DNA of 64,000 nucleotides from positions 310,001 through 374,000 of the forward strand of contig NZ_JAEHFW010000003.1 of the NCBI RefSeq assembly GCF_016522075.1. Reading direction: 5' to 3'. Positions 29,150 through 37,914 of this stretch are shown here, one piece after another; the stretch's first letter is position 1; the number at the start of each line of letters is the position of its first letter. The notes beneath the pieces were generated by a model, which was given only the letters and a program-made list of their open reading frames with translations, was not told where the DNA came from and did not search any database. The DNA is from Mucilaginibacter segetis (GTDB lineage Bacteria; Bacteroidota; Bacteroidia; Sphingobacteriales; Sphingobacteriaceae). Both the position numbers and the translations under genes were made by a program.

Positions 29150-30438
29150 TTGGATATTTTATTACTAGTATCAGTGTTTGAATCAACATCCTCAATTGTA
29201 GTAACTTCATCTTCAGTAGTTGTTATTGCCACAGTAATAGTACGTTTTAATTGATTGCTTAATTTGATAATAAAAAATGCACATATTACAAAAAACACGC
29301 AGAAGATAGATGTTTTGCGGAAGATAGATTCTGTATTCAGTAAAATTAATAACACAGTAAACATAAATACAAAAATGTAGGTGTATTTAAACCTTTTCAG
29401 ATCTAATAACTTAAAATATTTAACGCGCCTAACTAACTGGATTAACAAAGCAACCGTTGTTGTGAATCCGAAAATTCCCTGCTCATAGTATAGTTGTATA
29501 AAACCATTATGAAAGTGGTTGTAACGTTCGTCAGTATTACGTATCAGATTTGCATGATATCCAAAAAAGTCGCGACTGAACGAAAAATCATTTGTATAAG
29601 CGTTGGTAGCCAATATCCAGCCCGCCAATCTTCCATTTTTATCATTCAAGTCATTTGATCTACCCATTAAGTCAACAAAAAGCGATGTGTTTGAAATGGA
29701 GGCAGCATATTTAATGATCAGCAAAAAGTTTAGTGGCACTAAAAATGTACCTATAAATAAAAGCCATGGTACCGCATTACCTTTTTGTTTATTTAAAAGA
29801 ATATAAAAAGGCAGTAATAAAAACATTAGAATAATAGTCCTGCGATTGAAAACCAGTAAAGTATAAAAGCCTATCATTAAAATTGATGTCAATAAAATAG
29901 CTTCAAATACATTTTTATATTTAAATTTTAAACTAATGAAAACCAGGGTTGATAATAGAATTATTAGAAGTGGGCCGTCCATGGTTGTTTGCAATAGTGG
30001 TATTTCTCCAGACGCGATAAGATACCATGACGCAAATGTATAGGAGTAACGGGATAACAGAGGTATATATATAAGGAATATATACATAAAAGCTAATCCA
30101 TAACAAAATCGTTTAGATAAATTGTTGAATTTATTAAAGGTCATGTTAGGAAACGAGGTGGTAGCGTGCAGATATATAATTAAAACCGCCATTACTGCAA
30201 GACCTTGTATAGATTTTGTCTTGACTGAGTATAGCATGTTTGATAAAACAAACATATGCAGTAAGGTATATGTTTTTAGTTCAGAACTTAATCTGAAGTT
30301 AATTAAAACAACACTTGCTAATGGCAACAATGCAATAAGCATTAAATTAACATTCAGGCGGTTAAAAAAGGGCATTAAATATATTATTGCCGGAAAAAAG
30401 AACATTATATAACTGGCGTACTTATAATTCGGCTGCAT
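29146..30438 (-). CDS. O-antigen ligase/polymerase-like membrane protein, third copy
   Basis: 430 aa with about eleven hydrophobic spans and a charged Thr/Glu/Asp-rich cytoplasmic tail. The loop with DERYNHFHNGFIQLYYEQGIFG near residue 310 is the pattern of Wzy_C/O-antigen ligase proteins (H-N-x2-L-x5-G). It overlaps the following DUF115 gene by 4 bases, which ties polymerisation or ligation to that protein. There are 102 bases to the upstream DUF115 gene. Confidence 0.75.
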   Translation of the reverse strand: MQPNYKYASYIMFFFPAIIYLMPFFNRLNVNLMLIALLPLASVVLINFRLSSELKTYTLLHMFVLSNMLYSVKTKSIQGLAVMAVLIIYLHATTSFPNMTFNKFNNLSKRFCYGLAFMYIFLIYIPLLSRYSYTFASWYLIASGEIPLLQTTMDGPLLIILLSTLVFISLKFKYKNVFEAILLTSILMIGFYTLLVFNRRTIILMFLLLPFYILLNKQKGNAVPWLLFIGTFLVPLNFLLIIKYAASISNTSLFVDLMGRSNDLNDKNGRLAGWILATNAYTNDFSFSRDFFGYHANLIRNTDERYNHFHNGFIQLYYEQGIFGFTTTVALLIQLVRRVKYFKLLDLKRFKYTYIFVFMFTVLLILLNTESIFRKTSIFCVFFVICAFFIIKLSNQLKRTITVAITTTEDEVTTIEDVDSNTDTSNKISK

Positions 30439-30540
30439 ATAAATAAATAAATTTAGATTTGTTACTTTTTAAAGAAGTAAATATAATTTCAAAAATAGTA
30501 TTTAATGATGCTTTTAAAGCATTACATAACAAAGCTTTTG

Positions 30541-31593
30541 CTATGTTAATAAATTATCTATAACTTTTCTTTTTGCCGAACGCTTAATAAAAAGATATTT
30601 TTCATCAATAGGGCCATAAGGAATATAAACAAGAATTAATTTTTGAATAGTCCCTAAACCAATAGCCTTGTCAGTTACAAAATAATCGCACGAAATGTCT
30701 TCAGAAACCATGGTTGCTTTTGGGGTGTTTTCCAGCAAGAGCTTAACTTTTTGCCATGAACATTCAATTGAAATTGATTTTGCATATAGTTTATAAACCT
30801 GCTCGGTTGTATAATGAAAAAGAGCGTTGAAGTTTACTCGTTCAAAAACCTCCAATTTGCCGCCTATACCTGCATTTTTAACCTTTATGCCCAAATATCC
30901 GGCTACCTGTTTAGCTTTGGTAAAAGCCCTGATCATTCTAACCTGCGTTGCAGGTACGGGTTGATGGTATCTTCTGCCTTTTCCAAAATATCTCGGATCA
31001 AAATGGTTAGGGTCATCATCCTGCTGCGACTCAATCCTTATTCCGCTGGTTTTTTTGGCTGTTTGGTGTATTACATAATTCTGATCCACTCCGGCAAGTA
31101 TAACCTCTGAAAATCCCATGTAAAACAGCATCTGCAAGCCCGCGTAAGCAACCGTACCCCCCGAGCCGAATAAAGGCAACCTTTTAGAGAAATAAGGCAC
31201 TTGTATCACATGATGCATTTTCAGTACGTTTTCTCTATCCTCTATTTTAGATGAATGCAATGCATGAAAAAATGCATAATGATAATTATTAAGGTTAGCG
31301 TTAATTTCGTCTGCAATATCAGGCAATACTTCCGGGTCAATACACATATAAAAATATGGTTTCCAATTCAGGCGCTCATAAAGTAAATGAAAACGGTTAA
31401 AGCAAAGTGTATACTCGTTTTCCAATAAATAAAGCGGGGTTTCATTTAAGCTTGGTCCGTTGCCAATTAAAAATACTCTTTTGCCTTTATATTTATCCTT
31501 TAGTAAGTTCCATTTTTGGGTATTAGTATCCAAACTAAATACACTTTTAAATACATTAATGGATTTGAATATTTGCCTGGTAATAAAATTCAT
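30541..31593 (-). CDS. DUF115/Maf-like protein, copy 2
   Basis: 350 aa paralogue of the 28064 protein with GKRVFLIGNGPSLNETPLY (GNGPSLN at 44-50), CFNRFHLLYERLNWKPYFY, the GSGGTVAYAGLQ segment, LAGVDQNY, DDDPNHFDPRYFGKGRRYHQP and NAGIGGKLEVF. It has a shorter N-terminus than the other copies. Predicted cytosolic glycosyltransferase by analogy with Maf proteins; donor is unknown but a CMP-sugar is plausible given the upstream cytidylyltransferase. It starts 15 bases after the stop of copy 3. Confidence 0.8.
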   Translation of the reverse strand: MNFITRQIFKSINVFKSVFSLDTNTQKWNLLKDKYKGKRVFLIGNGPSLNETPLYLLENEYTLCFNRFHLLYERLNWKPYFYMCIDPEVLPDIADEINANLNNYHYAFFHALHSSKIEDRENVLKMHHVIQVPYFSKRLPLFGSGGTVAYAGLQMLFYMGFSEVILAGVDQNYVIHQTAKKTSGIRIESQQDDDPNHFDPRYFGKGRRYHQPVPATQVRMIRAFTKAKQVAGYLGIKVKNAGIGGKLEVFERVNFNALFHYTTEQVYKLYAKSISIECSWQKVKLLLENTPKATMVSEDISCDYFVTDKAIGLGTIQKLILVYIPYGPIDEKYLFIKRSAKRKVIDNLLT

Positions 31594-31608
31594 GCAACAG
31601 TAGTTTAT

Positions 31609-32697
31609 TTAGTTTTTTAAAAAAGATCTATTTATAAAATAAATGTTATGATTATATGGCCCAAACGGAATATGTGTGTATATCAGCTTTGCTAATAAAC
31701 TACAGCCTTTATCAGTATTTAATATAATTACATCATCACTTTCACTGTAATCATTGTTTGCAGGGGTGTTTAGTAAATTAAGTATATTGTTAAGTGTTGT
31801 TTTGCATTGTAAGTTATCAATAAACATATCCTTTTTTGCTGTAGCGGTAATGTTGAACAGGGAATTAAATTCCTTACGTTCGTAACTTTCCAAAACACCG
31901 CCCACTGTTGCATTATAAACTTTGGTATCAGTTTGTTTAAAAATTCCTGCTATTCTTTCAAACGAGCCAAGGATGGTATCTACAATGGATTTTTTGGGTT
32001 GATGATATTTTCTGCCTGCACCAAAATAACGGGGATCAAAATGGTTAGGATCGTCATCATCCTTTGATTTTATATTATTACCTTTTATAACCTCAGCGGT
32101 TTCATGTACTTTATAGTTCATATCAATACCAAGCAGGTAAATTTCTTTAAAACCCAGGTATCGCAAAACCTGCAAGCCGGCAATAGCTACGGAGCCACCA
32201 ACATTTACGTAAGGCAGATCAAAGTTAAACGGACTGTTTACTCCCTTGGGAAGCATCCAATGTACATTAGCTTTATTCTCTACAAATTGAGTAAAATCAG
32301 TATTGGTTGTTAAAGAGGATGTAGTAAAAAATGAGTGCTTAACTAAATCAGTCATTTGATTAATTTCGTTAGCCATATCTTCAGCTACAAGACCATCAAC
32401 ACACATATACATAGTAGGCAGCCAGTTTAATCTTTCCAAGAGGATGTTAAATCTGTTAAAGCTTAAAGTATATTCATTTTTCAATAAATATAATGGGGTT
32501 TTATTTAAACTGGGGCCATTGCCTATTAAAAAAACTCTTTTTCCATGATACAGATTCTTCAGATTTTTCCAGTCGCTTTTATACTTATTGTAATAGAACT
32601 TGTTTTTTATTTTAGTAGTGAAAATATTTTTCCAAAGTTTAAAAAACTCTGTCAGTCCCTGATCTTTTAAAATTTCTAAGGATTTAAGTCTTTTCAT
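31609..32697 (-). CDS. DUF115/Maf-like protein, copy 3
   Basis: 362 aa from the ATG at 32697 (MKRLKSLEILKDQG), which aligns with the N-termini of copies 1 and 4; an upstream in-frame ATG at 32733 would add 12 residues. GKRVFLIGNGPSLNKTPLY, SFNRFNILLERLNWLPTMY, GGSVAIAGLQVLRYLGF, LLGIDMNYKVH, DDDPNHFDPRYFGAGRKYHQP and NATVGGVLESY show the same family. VGGVLE replaces the GGKLE of the other copies. Predicted glycosyltransferase. Closely spaced to both neighbours in the same operon. Confidence 0.8.
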   Translation of the reverse strand: MKRLKSLEILKDQGLTEFFKLWKNIFTTKIKNKFYYNKYKSDWKNLKNLYHGKRVFLIGNGPSLNKTPLYLLKNEYTLSFNRFNILLERLNWLPTMYMCVDGLVAEDMANEINQMTDLVKHSFFTTSSLTTNTDFTQFVENKANVHWMLPKGVNSPFNFDLPYVNVGGSVAIAGLQVLRYLGFKEIYLLGIDMNYKVHETAEVIKGNNIKSKDDDDPNHFDPRYFGAGRKYHQPKKSIVDTILGSFERIAGIFKQTDTKVYNATVGGVLESYERKEFNSLFNITATAKKDMFIDNLQCKTTLNNILNLLNTPANNDYSESDDVIILNTDKGCSLLAKLIYTHIPFGPYNHNIYFINRSFLKN

Positions 32698-32737
32698 GCT
32701 TTTATTTTGCAAACAACTAAGTTTGATTGCCATATAT

Positions 32738-33889
32738 TTAATTTGTTAATTTCTCTCTTACTACTTTATCCCAAACATCCCTGCGAATAAAAAGATGCTT
32801 GCCTTCTATTGGGCCGTATGGTAAATACCTCATAACAAGTTTAGGTATAAAAGATATTGCTGTTTCACCTTCAAGTATAAATATCTCCTTTGCTATATCA
32901 GCATTAATTTCAACTTCTGGCTGGTTTGCCGTAAGGTAATCCTTTACCTTTTCGGGGGAACATTTATTTGAAATTGAAAGGGAGAAAAGCCGGTAAATCT
33001 CCTCCTCATTAAAGTTGAAAAGGTTTTCAAATTTCACCTTATCAAAGCATTCAACCTTGCTTCCTATTCCGGCATTATAAACCTTAGTAATAGTGTTCTG
33101 TTTTATTTTATCTGCCGCAAATTCAAATGAGTTCATAATGTTATTTACAATCTGCGGAACCGGTTGATGATACTTTCTGCCTGTTCCAAAATAACGAGGG
33201 TCAAAATGGTTGGGATCGTCATCTTTAGTTGAAGCAACATCAGTTCCTGCTATATCTTTAACGGTTTTATGTATTTGATAATTCATATCAACCCCAATTA
33301 AATAAATCTCAGAAAAGCCCAGGTAAGTTAGTACCTGCAATGCCGGGAAAGCCACTGTGCCACCTAAACCTACCCTTGGAAGATCAAAATAAAACCCCTT
33401 ATATTGCGGAAACATCCACTGAACATTTTCGCGGTCTTTTATAAACTTTCTAAAATCAAGCATATTAGTATGGATGTCCGGAAAGAATGCTATTTTGACC
33501 TGAGGGGTGATTTCGTTTATCTCATTGGCCATATCCTGCGCTACCAAAGGGTCAATATTCATGTAAAAGGTTGGTTTCCATGATAATCGTTCAAACATGA
33601 TATTAAATCTGTTAAAACAAATAGTATACTCATTTTTTAAGAGGTATAGCGCGGTTTTGTTAAGCGATGGGCCGTTACCTAGTAAAAAAGCTCTTTTGCC
33701 GGCATACTTACCTTTTAGGGTTTTCCAGTTACGCAGGCTTCTTTTATTCATTGTCAATTCACGGGTAACACTTTTTTTTACATGATTAAAAGTTTTTTGT
33801 TTGAACAGCTTTATAAATGTGCCGCCTATTCCAATTTCTTTAATATGTTTATCTAAGAGCTTATAACCCCGAACTATTATTGATGCCAT
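32738..33889 (-). CDS. DUF115/Maf-like protein, copy 4
   Basis: 383 aa, the first and longest of the four paralogues in transcription order. GKRAFLLGNGPSLNKTALY (GNGPSLN at 71-77), CFNRFNIMFERLSWKPTFY, LGGTVAFPALQVLTYLGF, LIGVDMNYQIH, DDDPNHFDPRYFGTGRKYHQP and NAGIGSKVECF. The last 90 residues form a variable domain that differs most between copies, as expected if acceptor recognition differs. It begins 30 bases after the flippase gene. Confidence 0.8.
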   Translation of the reverse strand: MASIIVRGYKLLDKHIKEIGIGGTFIKLFKQKTFNHVKKSVTRELTMNKRSLRNWKTLKGKYAGKRAFLLGNGPSLNKTALYLLKNEYTICFNRFNIMFERLSWKPTFYMNIDPLVAQDMANEINEITPQVKIAFFPDIHTNMLDFRKFIKDRENVQWMFPQYKGFYFDLPRVGLGGTVAFPALQVLTYLGFSEIYLIGVDMNYQIHKTVKDIAGTDVASTKDDDPNHFDPRYFGTGRKYHQPVPQIVNNIMNSFEFAADKIKQNTITKVYNAGIGSKVECFDKVKFENLFNFNEEEIYRLFSLSISNKCSPEKVKDYLTANQPEVEINADIAKEIFILEGETAISFIPKLVMRYLPYGPIEGKHLFIRRDVWDKVVREKLTN

Positions 33890-33919
33890 ATATTAATACT
33901 CAAATTAATGTGATATAAT

Positions 33920-35371
33920 TTATGTTTTAATTATTAATTGAAAAGCAGTGTAAAGCACAAATATCCCGGCCGGTATAGCGGAAACTTTAAATTCGAATTT
34001 GAAAAAGTTAACGTTCAACGATTTTAAGGAATGCATAGCTGCATACCATGCGTAAAACCCTAAATATCCACACAGCATACCAGCCGGTATGGCATAAATT
34101 CCCATTGGTTTAATAAGAGCCAATGCCATTATTATAAAAATTACACCAGCTACAGTATCAACTATGTGTGATATGATGTGATTGGTGGTATTATAAAGTT
34201 GCATATGTAACGCACCATAACGGTGTATGTAAAAAGCAAAGGTGAGCATCAACCAAAGCTTAGGGTCAACAAAATGTATATGGCTGCCAATTACGGTTAA
34301 AAATAAATTAAAAAACAAACCTACAAACACAGCTCCGCCTATATAAACTAAATGTGCCATACGCATGCCGCGTTGTGCAACTTGTGTTAATTTTACATAA
34401 TTGCCTTCGGCACGTAGCCTTGCCATAAGCGGTATTTTGCTGTAGAAAGGTGCGTTTGATACGTTTCTTATCTCGGTAATAATCCGTAATCCGATCATAT
34501 ACGAGGCAACAGCTGCAGGATTTCCTACTTGTGCATATAATATTCCTGATAAATTAGTTAACCCTTGTGACATTAGTCCGGATATTCCTCCCCGCCACGC
34601 CGGCTGCCATATCTTCAAAAAAAACTGTTTCTCAAATGGATGCTTTTTAAAGTTTTTATATCTGCCATCTGCAATATAACGGCATAAATAGTAATCTCTT
34701 ATTACATTAAACACCATCCAAAACGTGTTAGATATTATAAGATTAAGCAGGGTGGGAGCAAAAACCAATACCAAAAAACTGGTAGTTATCAATCCTACTT
34801 TAGATAAAAACTCTACTCTTTTTGATAGAGCTATCTCATTCATTCCTTCCAGGTAATTGCTGTATGTTTTTCCGTAAAAATCATAAGCTATAGAGGCGGC
34901 AACTAACGCCCAGGATATCCAGGCTTGTTGCTTGTTTACAACATGTGAAATGGGAGTAATAATGGCAAATGTACCCGCGCTTAATAGTACCACGAGCAAT
35001 ATAACAGATACATTTAAATATATCTTTTCCATTGCTGAGTACAATTTTTCGATAAGATCCCAATTTGCTTGGGGTTTTAAATTCTCTGCAGGTTGTTTTT
35101 TTTCTAATTTAAAAACTCCTATATCTTTTGCACCTCCGCGTGCAAGTGCAAATAAACGGACAAAAGTGTTTCTGAAACCAAAATCAGCAAGACCAGCCAT
35201 GGATAGTATTACAGAAAAGAACGTCCATACGGCAATTTCCGGTGTTGAGAGCTTTTTAAGAACTAATGGTAATACTAAAAGTAAACTACCCGATTTAGCA
35301 AAATAACTCAACCACGTCATTAAAGTAGTTGAATTCCATATTCTGTTAAAATTTAATTGTTTATTTTTCAA
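33920..35371 (-). CDS. Polysaccharide flippase (Wzx/MATE-like)
   Basis: 483 aa polytopic membrane protein with about twelve to fourteen spans and a short hydrophilic insertion near residues 75-110 (KLEKKQPAENLKPQANW). The layout fits the MOP-superfamily Wzx flippases that move undecaprenyl-linked repeat units to the periplasm, with GGISGLMSQGLTNLSG and MIGLRIITEIRN in the central helices. It lies between the sugar-biosynthesis genes and the DUF115 genes, and is the first of two flippases in the window. Confidence 0.82.
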   Translation of the reverse strand: MKNKQLNFNRIWNSTTLMTWLSYFAKSGSLLLVLPLVLKKLSTPEIAVWTFFSVILSMAGLADFGFRNTFVRLFALARGGAKDIGVFKLEKKQPAENLKPQANWDLIEKLYSAMEKIYLNVSVILLVVLLSAGTFAIITPISHVVNKQQAWISWALVAASIAYDFYGKTYSNYLEGMNEIALSKRVEFLSKVGLITTSFLVLVFAPTLLNLIISNTFWMVFNVIRDYYLCRYIADGRYKNFKKHPFEKQFFLKIWQPAWRGGISGLMSQGLTNLSGILYAQVGNPAAVASYMIGLRIITEIRNVSNAPFYSKIPLMARLRAEGNYVKLTQVAQRGMRMAHLVYIGGAVFVGLFFNLFLTVIGSHIHFVDPKLWLMLTFAFYIHRYGALHMQLYNTTNHIISHIVDTVAGVIFIIMALALIKPMGIYAIPAGMLCGYLGFYAWYAAMHSLKSLNVNFFKFEFKVSAIPAGIFVLYTAFQLIIKT

Positions 35372-35389
35372 CTTTATAAAAAAGAGTGA

Positions 35390-36148
35390 TTATATTTTGC
35401 TCATTTCTTCGCTCGCCTTTCTGCCCATAAAAAAGAAATCAGTACTAAAGGCTATAAAATTATAACCGGCAGCGTTTTTCTCTTTCACCAATTCTATTTT
35501 AGGGTCAATTACGTGGTATCCCATCGAGAATTTTCTGTCGTTACATATTTGTTCTACTTTTTTAAGTGCTTGCTGCACAACAGGTTCATTGTATTGCCCT
35601 GGTATACCTAAAGAGCCTGACAGATCATACGGCCCTATTATAATTCCGTCAATTCCGGGTGTAGATATAATGGCATCAATATTTTTCACGCCGTCAATAT
35701 GTTCTATTTGTGCAATTACTACCAGGTGCTTATCTACCCACTCTTTATAGCCTTCAAAATTATAACCATATCGTTGTGCCCGGTTTAAACCAACACCACG
35801 TTTGCCTACAGGTGGGTATTTTGCAAACTCAACAGCCATTTTTGCTTCTTCTGCCGAACATATCATGGGTACAATTATACCATCAGCACCTGCATCAAGG
35901 GCCCTTTTTATTACCACCTCTTCGTTTTTACTAACCCTTACCAGCGCGGCCATATTATGCGATTGTATAAAACCGATGAGTATTTGCAGCTCATTATAAT
36001 CAATTGATGTATGTTCCAAATCAATTGTTAACCAATCAAAACCAGCCTCGGCCAAAATATCTATAATAGCCTGATGAGGTATAGTTATCCAGGAACCAAT
36101 GGTGTTTTCTTTATTTTTAAGCTTTTGCTTTAAGGTGGTATCTTTCAT
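35390..36148 (-). CDS. HpcH/HpaI-type pyruvate aldolase
   Basis: 252 aa from ATG at 36148 (MKDTTLKQKLKN); the frame is open upstream to 36214 but the extension is not conserved in style. Class II metal-dependent aldolase: WLTIDLEHTSID, VRVSKNEEVVIKRALDAGADGIIVPMI, GVGLNRAQRYG, IAQIEHIDGV (metal Glu) and GIIIGPYDLSGSLGIPGQ (metal Asp). Family members condense or cleave pyruvate and an aldehyde, giving 4-hydroxy-2-keto acids. In this operon a biosynthetic role making a 3-deoxy-2-ulosonate is an attractive inference. A catabolic role cannot be excluded. Confidence 0.85.
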   Translation of the reverse strand: MKDTTLKQKLKNKENTIGSWITIPHQAIIDILAEAGFDWLTIDLEHTSIDYNELQILIGFIQSHNMAALVRVSKNEEVVIKRALDAGADGIIVPMICSAEEAKMAVEFAKYPPVGKRGVGLNRAQRYGYNFEGYKEWVDKHLVVIAQIEHIDGVKNIDAIISTPGIDGIIIGPYDLSGSLGIPGQYNEPVVQQALKKVEQICNDRKFSMGYHVIDPKIELVKEKNAAGYNFIAFSTDFFFMGRKASEEMSKI

Positions 36149-36242
36149 GTTTTTTTTGTTGATATAGAAAAATCGGTTAAGTATGCCACCTTGTTGCTGT
36201 AATAAGGTCGCCACAACCGATTTATGAACTATTTATATTTTC

Positions 36243-36250
36243 ACAAATAT
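36243..36250 (-). promoter_or_regulatory. Candidate -7 box (TATATTTG) before the aldolase gene
   Basis: On the - strand 36250-36243 reads TATATTTG, an exact TAnnTTTG, about 95 bases upstream of the aldolase start. A palindrome ATAATAG-CTAT-CTATTAT lies at 36251-36268. No clear TTTG -33 element is present, so it is only a possible internal promoter that could express the aldolase, flippase and DUF115 genes apart from the upstream part. Confidence 0.3.
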
Positions 36251-36296
36251 ATAATAGCTATCTATTATGGTAGTTTTGATATAATGCGTTGTAACA

Positions 36297-36746
36297 TTAC
36301 ACCTTAACTTTTATTACTATTTTTTTTATGTACCCTGGTTCACCATCACTATAAACCGGCGCATGCCCATCTTCCGGATAAAATATGGCAAAAATATCAT
36401 TGCCTATAATTACCTCACCTTGTGGTTTTATCATATCAAAAAAGGTGAAATCCTTTTCTGTATCATATTCGGTATTAGGAGATAACCTTTTAACATTTGA
36501 ATAGGGGATACGCTCGGAGTTTTTTATGCAATACTGCACATCTATAACATGTTTATGTGCCTCATAGCCAAAATCGTTTTTAATTTTGGTGTCATATTCC
36601 ATAACTACTGCTTTGGCATTATCTGTTATTGGATAAACCCCTAATTCAATTTCCGGATCGGCATTTTTTATAAAAACCAAACCCTGGTATATATCCTCAT
36701 TTATGGCTTTATAAAATTCAATATTGGTTAATGAGTCGGCTATCAT
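36297..36746 (-). CDS. YhcH/YjgK/YiaL family protein, copy 1
   Basis: 149 aa cupin-like beta-barrel protein of the YhcH/TabA family. Typical features are GYEAHKHVIDVQYCI near residue 80 (His ligands), the DFTFFDMIKPQGEV segment and IFAIFYPEDGHAPVY with a late His. E. coli YhcH acts on sialic acid (reported as an anomerase) and family members associate with ulosonate metabolism. It directly follows the cytidylyltransferase gene, with 24 bases between, and a second copy precedes it. Confidence 0.88.
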   Translation of the reverse strand: MIADSLTNIEFYKAINEDIYQGLVFIKNADPEIELGVYPITDNAKAVVMEYDTKIKNDFGYEAHKHVIDVQYCIKNSERIPYSNVKRLSPNTEYDTEKDFTFFDMIKPQGEVIIGNDIFAIFYPEDGHAPVYSDGEPGYIKKIVIKVKV

Positions 36747-36770
36747 GTTGGTGATTTTAGTTATAGAATT

Positions 36771-37454
36771 TTATAAATTACCTTCTAATTTTCTTTTCAA
36801 AAGAAACTCTGCCCAGTAAAAGTCTTCCATGTCATCAATATCAGCGGCTTCAAGCCTTTCAATCTCAAACATCATCGGGTTTGATCCTAAGCGACTTTGT
36901 ATTTTACGATTAGTTGTTTTTGAAAAAATATAAAAGCAGGAGTTTTCATGATATATGGGCGGAAGATCCTGCGTGCGTATCAGTACCTTCGGGTCATGAT
37001 TAATTCCCTTACCATCGGCCCAGTAAAAACGCTGCTTTACTTCTGTTACTGAAAAAAGCGCATCATGTTCCTGTTGAGCAAAAAAGGCTTCAATAGCTTT
37101 GTTAACAGATTCGGTTGTAAGTAAAGGATTGGTGCTGTGTGTCTGTAAAAAATACTCAGCATCAGTTTGCTCTATATCATAGGCAATTAGCGGCTGTATG
37201 CTTACCATATCGCCCAATAAAAAGTCCGGGCGTATCAGTACCTTAACTTTATCAAAATTAGCTTTAGCACTTTCAGCTATTTCAGGCGAATCGGTATTGA
37301 CTAATATTTCGTTAATATACGGACTGGCCGATAATGTTTCCATAACCCAATGGAAGGCAGGTTTTCCTTCAAGAGGGCGAATGTTTTTGTGCGGAACCCT
37401 TTCTGAATGGCCTTTCATGGGCACCAACGCTGTTACCTTTGGAATTTGCGACAT
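36771..37454 (-). CDS. Acylneuraminate-type cytidylyltransferase (CMP-sugar synthetase)
   Basis: 227 aa NeuA/KdsB-fold enzyme that would activate a ulosonic acid with CTP. VTALVPMKGHSERVPHKNIRPL is the nucleotide-binding loop, though it has MKGHSERVP where NeuA has ARGGSKGIP; LQTHSTNPLLT and VTEVKQRFYW are in the middle and the metal-binding DIDDMEDFYWAE near residue 208. No C-terminal phosphatase domain. It lies between two YhcH genes. The sugar is unknown: no NeuB-like synthase is seen in this window. Confidence 0.88.
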   Translation of the reverse strand: MSQIPKVTALVPMKGHSERVPHKNIRPLEGKPAFHWVMETLSASPYINEILVNTDSPEIAESAKANFDKVKVLIRPDFLLGDMVSIQPLIAYDIEQTDAEYFLQTHSTNPLLTTESVNKAIEAFFAQQEHDALFSVTEVKQRFYWADGKGINHDPKVLIRTQDLPPIYHENSCFYIFSKTTNRKIQSRLGSNPMMFEIERLEAADIDDMEDFYWAEFLLKRKLEGNL

Positions 37455-37461
37455 TGTTTAA

Positions 37462-37914
37462 TTAAATAGAAATTTTGATCGTTATCTTTTTTATTAACTC
37501 TGGCTTATTTATGAAATGCTGCGGACCGTGTCCGTCGCCCGGAAACATTATGGCAAAAATACCATTGCCTATATCAACATGAGTGCCCTGTGCTGATGGA
37601 TCTTTGTAAAAGGTGCGGTCTTTAACCTCGTCATAAGGAATGTTAACATTCATCCCCTCAATAGGCGACCATTTAACGCGTTCTAAGCCGCGTATGGGGT
37701 ATTGTATATCAATAACGTGCTGGTGAGCCTCATATCCCCTTGAAAAGTCAGCAACGGTTTCATACTCGCTTACAATAGCTTTTACATTATCATTTATCGG
37801 ATAAGTGCCTACAGCTATATCAGCTTTAGCATCTTTCAAAAATTGTAACCCGGCATATATATCGGGCGATAAATTCTTGTATAGATCGATATTATCTAAT
37901 CTGTCAACTATCAT
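37462..37914 (-). CDS. YhcH/YjgK/YiaL family protein, copy 2
   Basis: 150 aa paralogue of the 36297 protein with GYEAHQHVIDIQYPI, DRTFYKDPSAQGTHVD and IFAIMFPGDGHGPQHF. The His-rich metal site pattern is intact in both copies. Its ATG overlaps the stop of the AroB-like gene by 4 bases, and its stop is 7 bases before the cytidylyltransferase start, so it is firmly within the biosynthetic operon. Likely handles ring form or anomer of a ketose acid (inference from the family). Confidence 0.88.
   Translation of the reverse strand: MIVDRLDNIDLYKNLSPDIYAGLQFLKDAKADIAVGTYPINDNVKAIVSEYETVADFSRGYEAHQHVIDIQYPIRGLERVKWSPIEGMNVNIPYDEVKDRTFYKDPSAQGTHVDIGNGIFAIMFPGDGHGPQHFINKPELIKKITIKISI

Noticed and set aside
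31609..32733. A longer version of DUF115 copy 3 starting at 32733.
   Set aside because: The extra 12 residues do not match the N-termini of the paralogues, while the start at 32697 does.
28064..33889. MptE-like 6-hydroxymethylpterin pyrophosphokinase function for the DUF115 proteins.
   Set aside because: This name comes from a distant archaeal member. Four copies in an EPS operon fit a Maf-like transferase role better.
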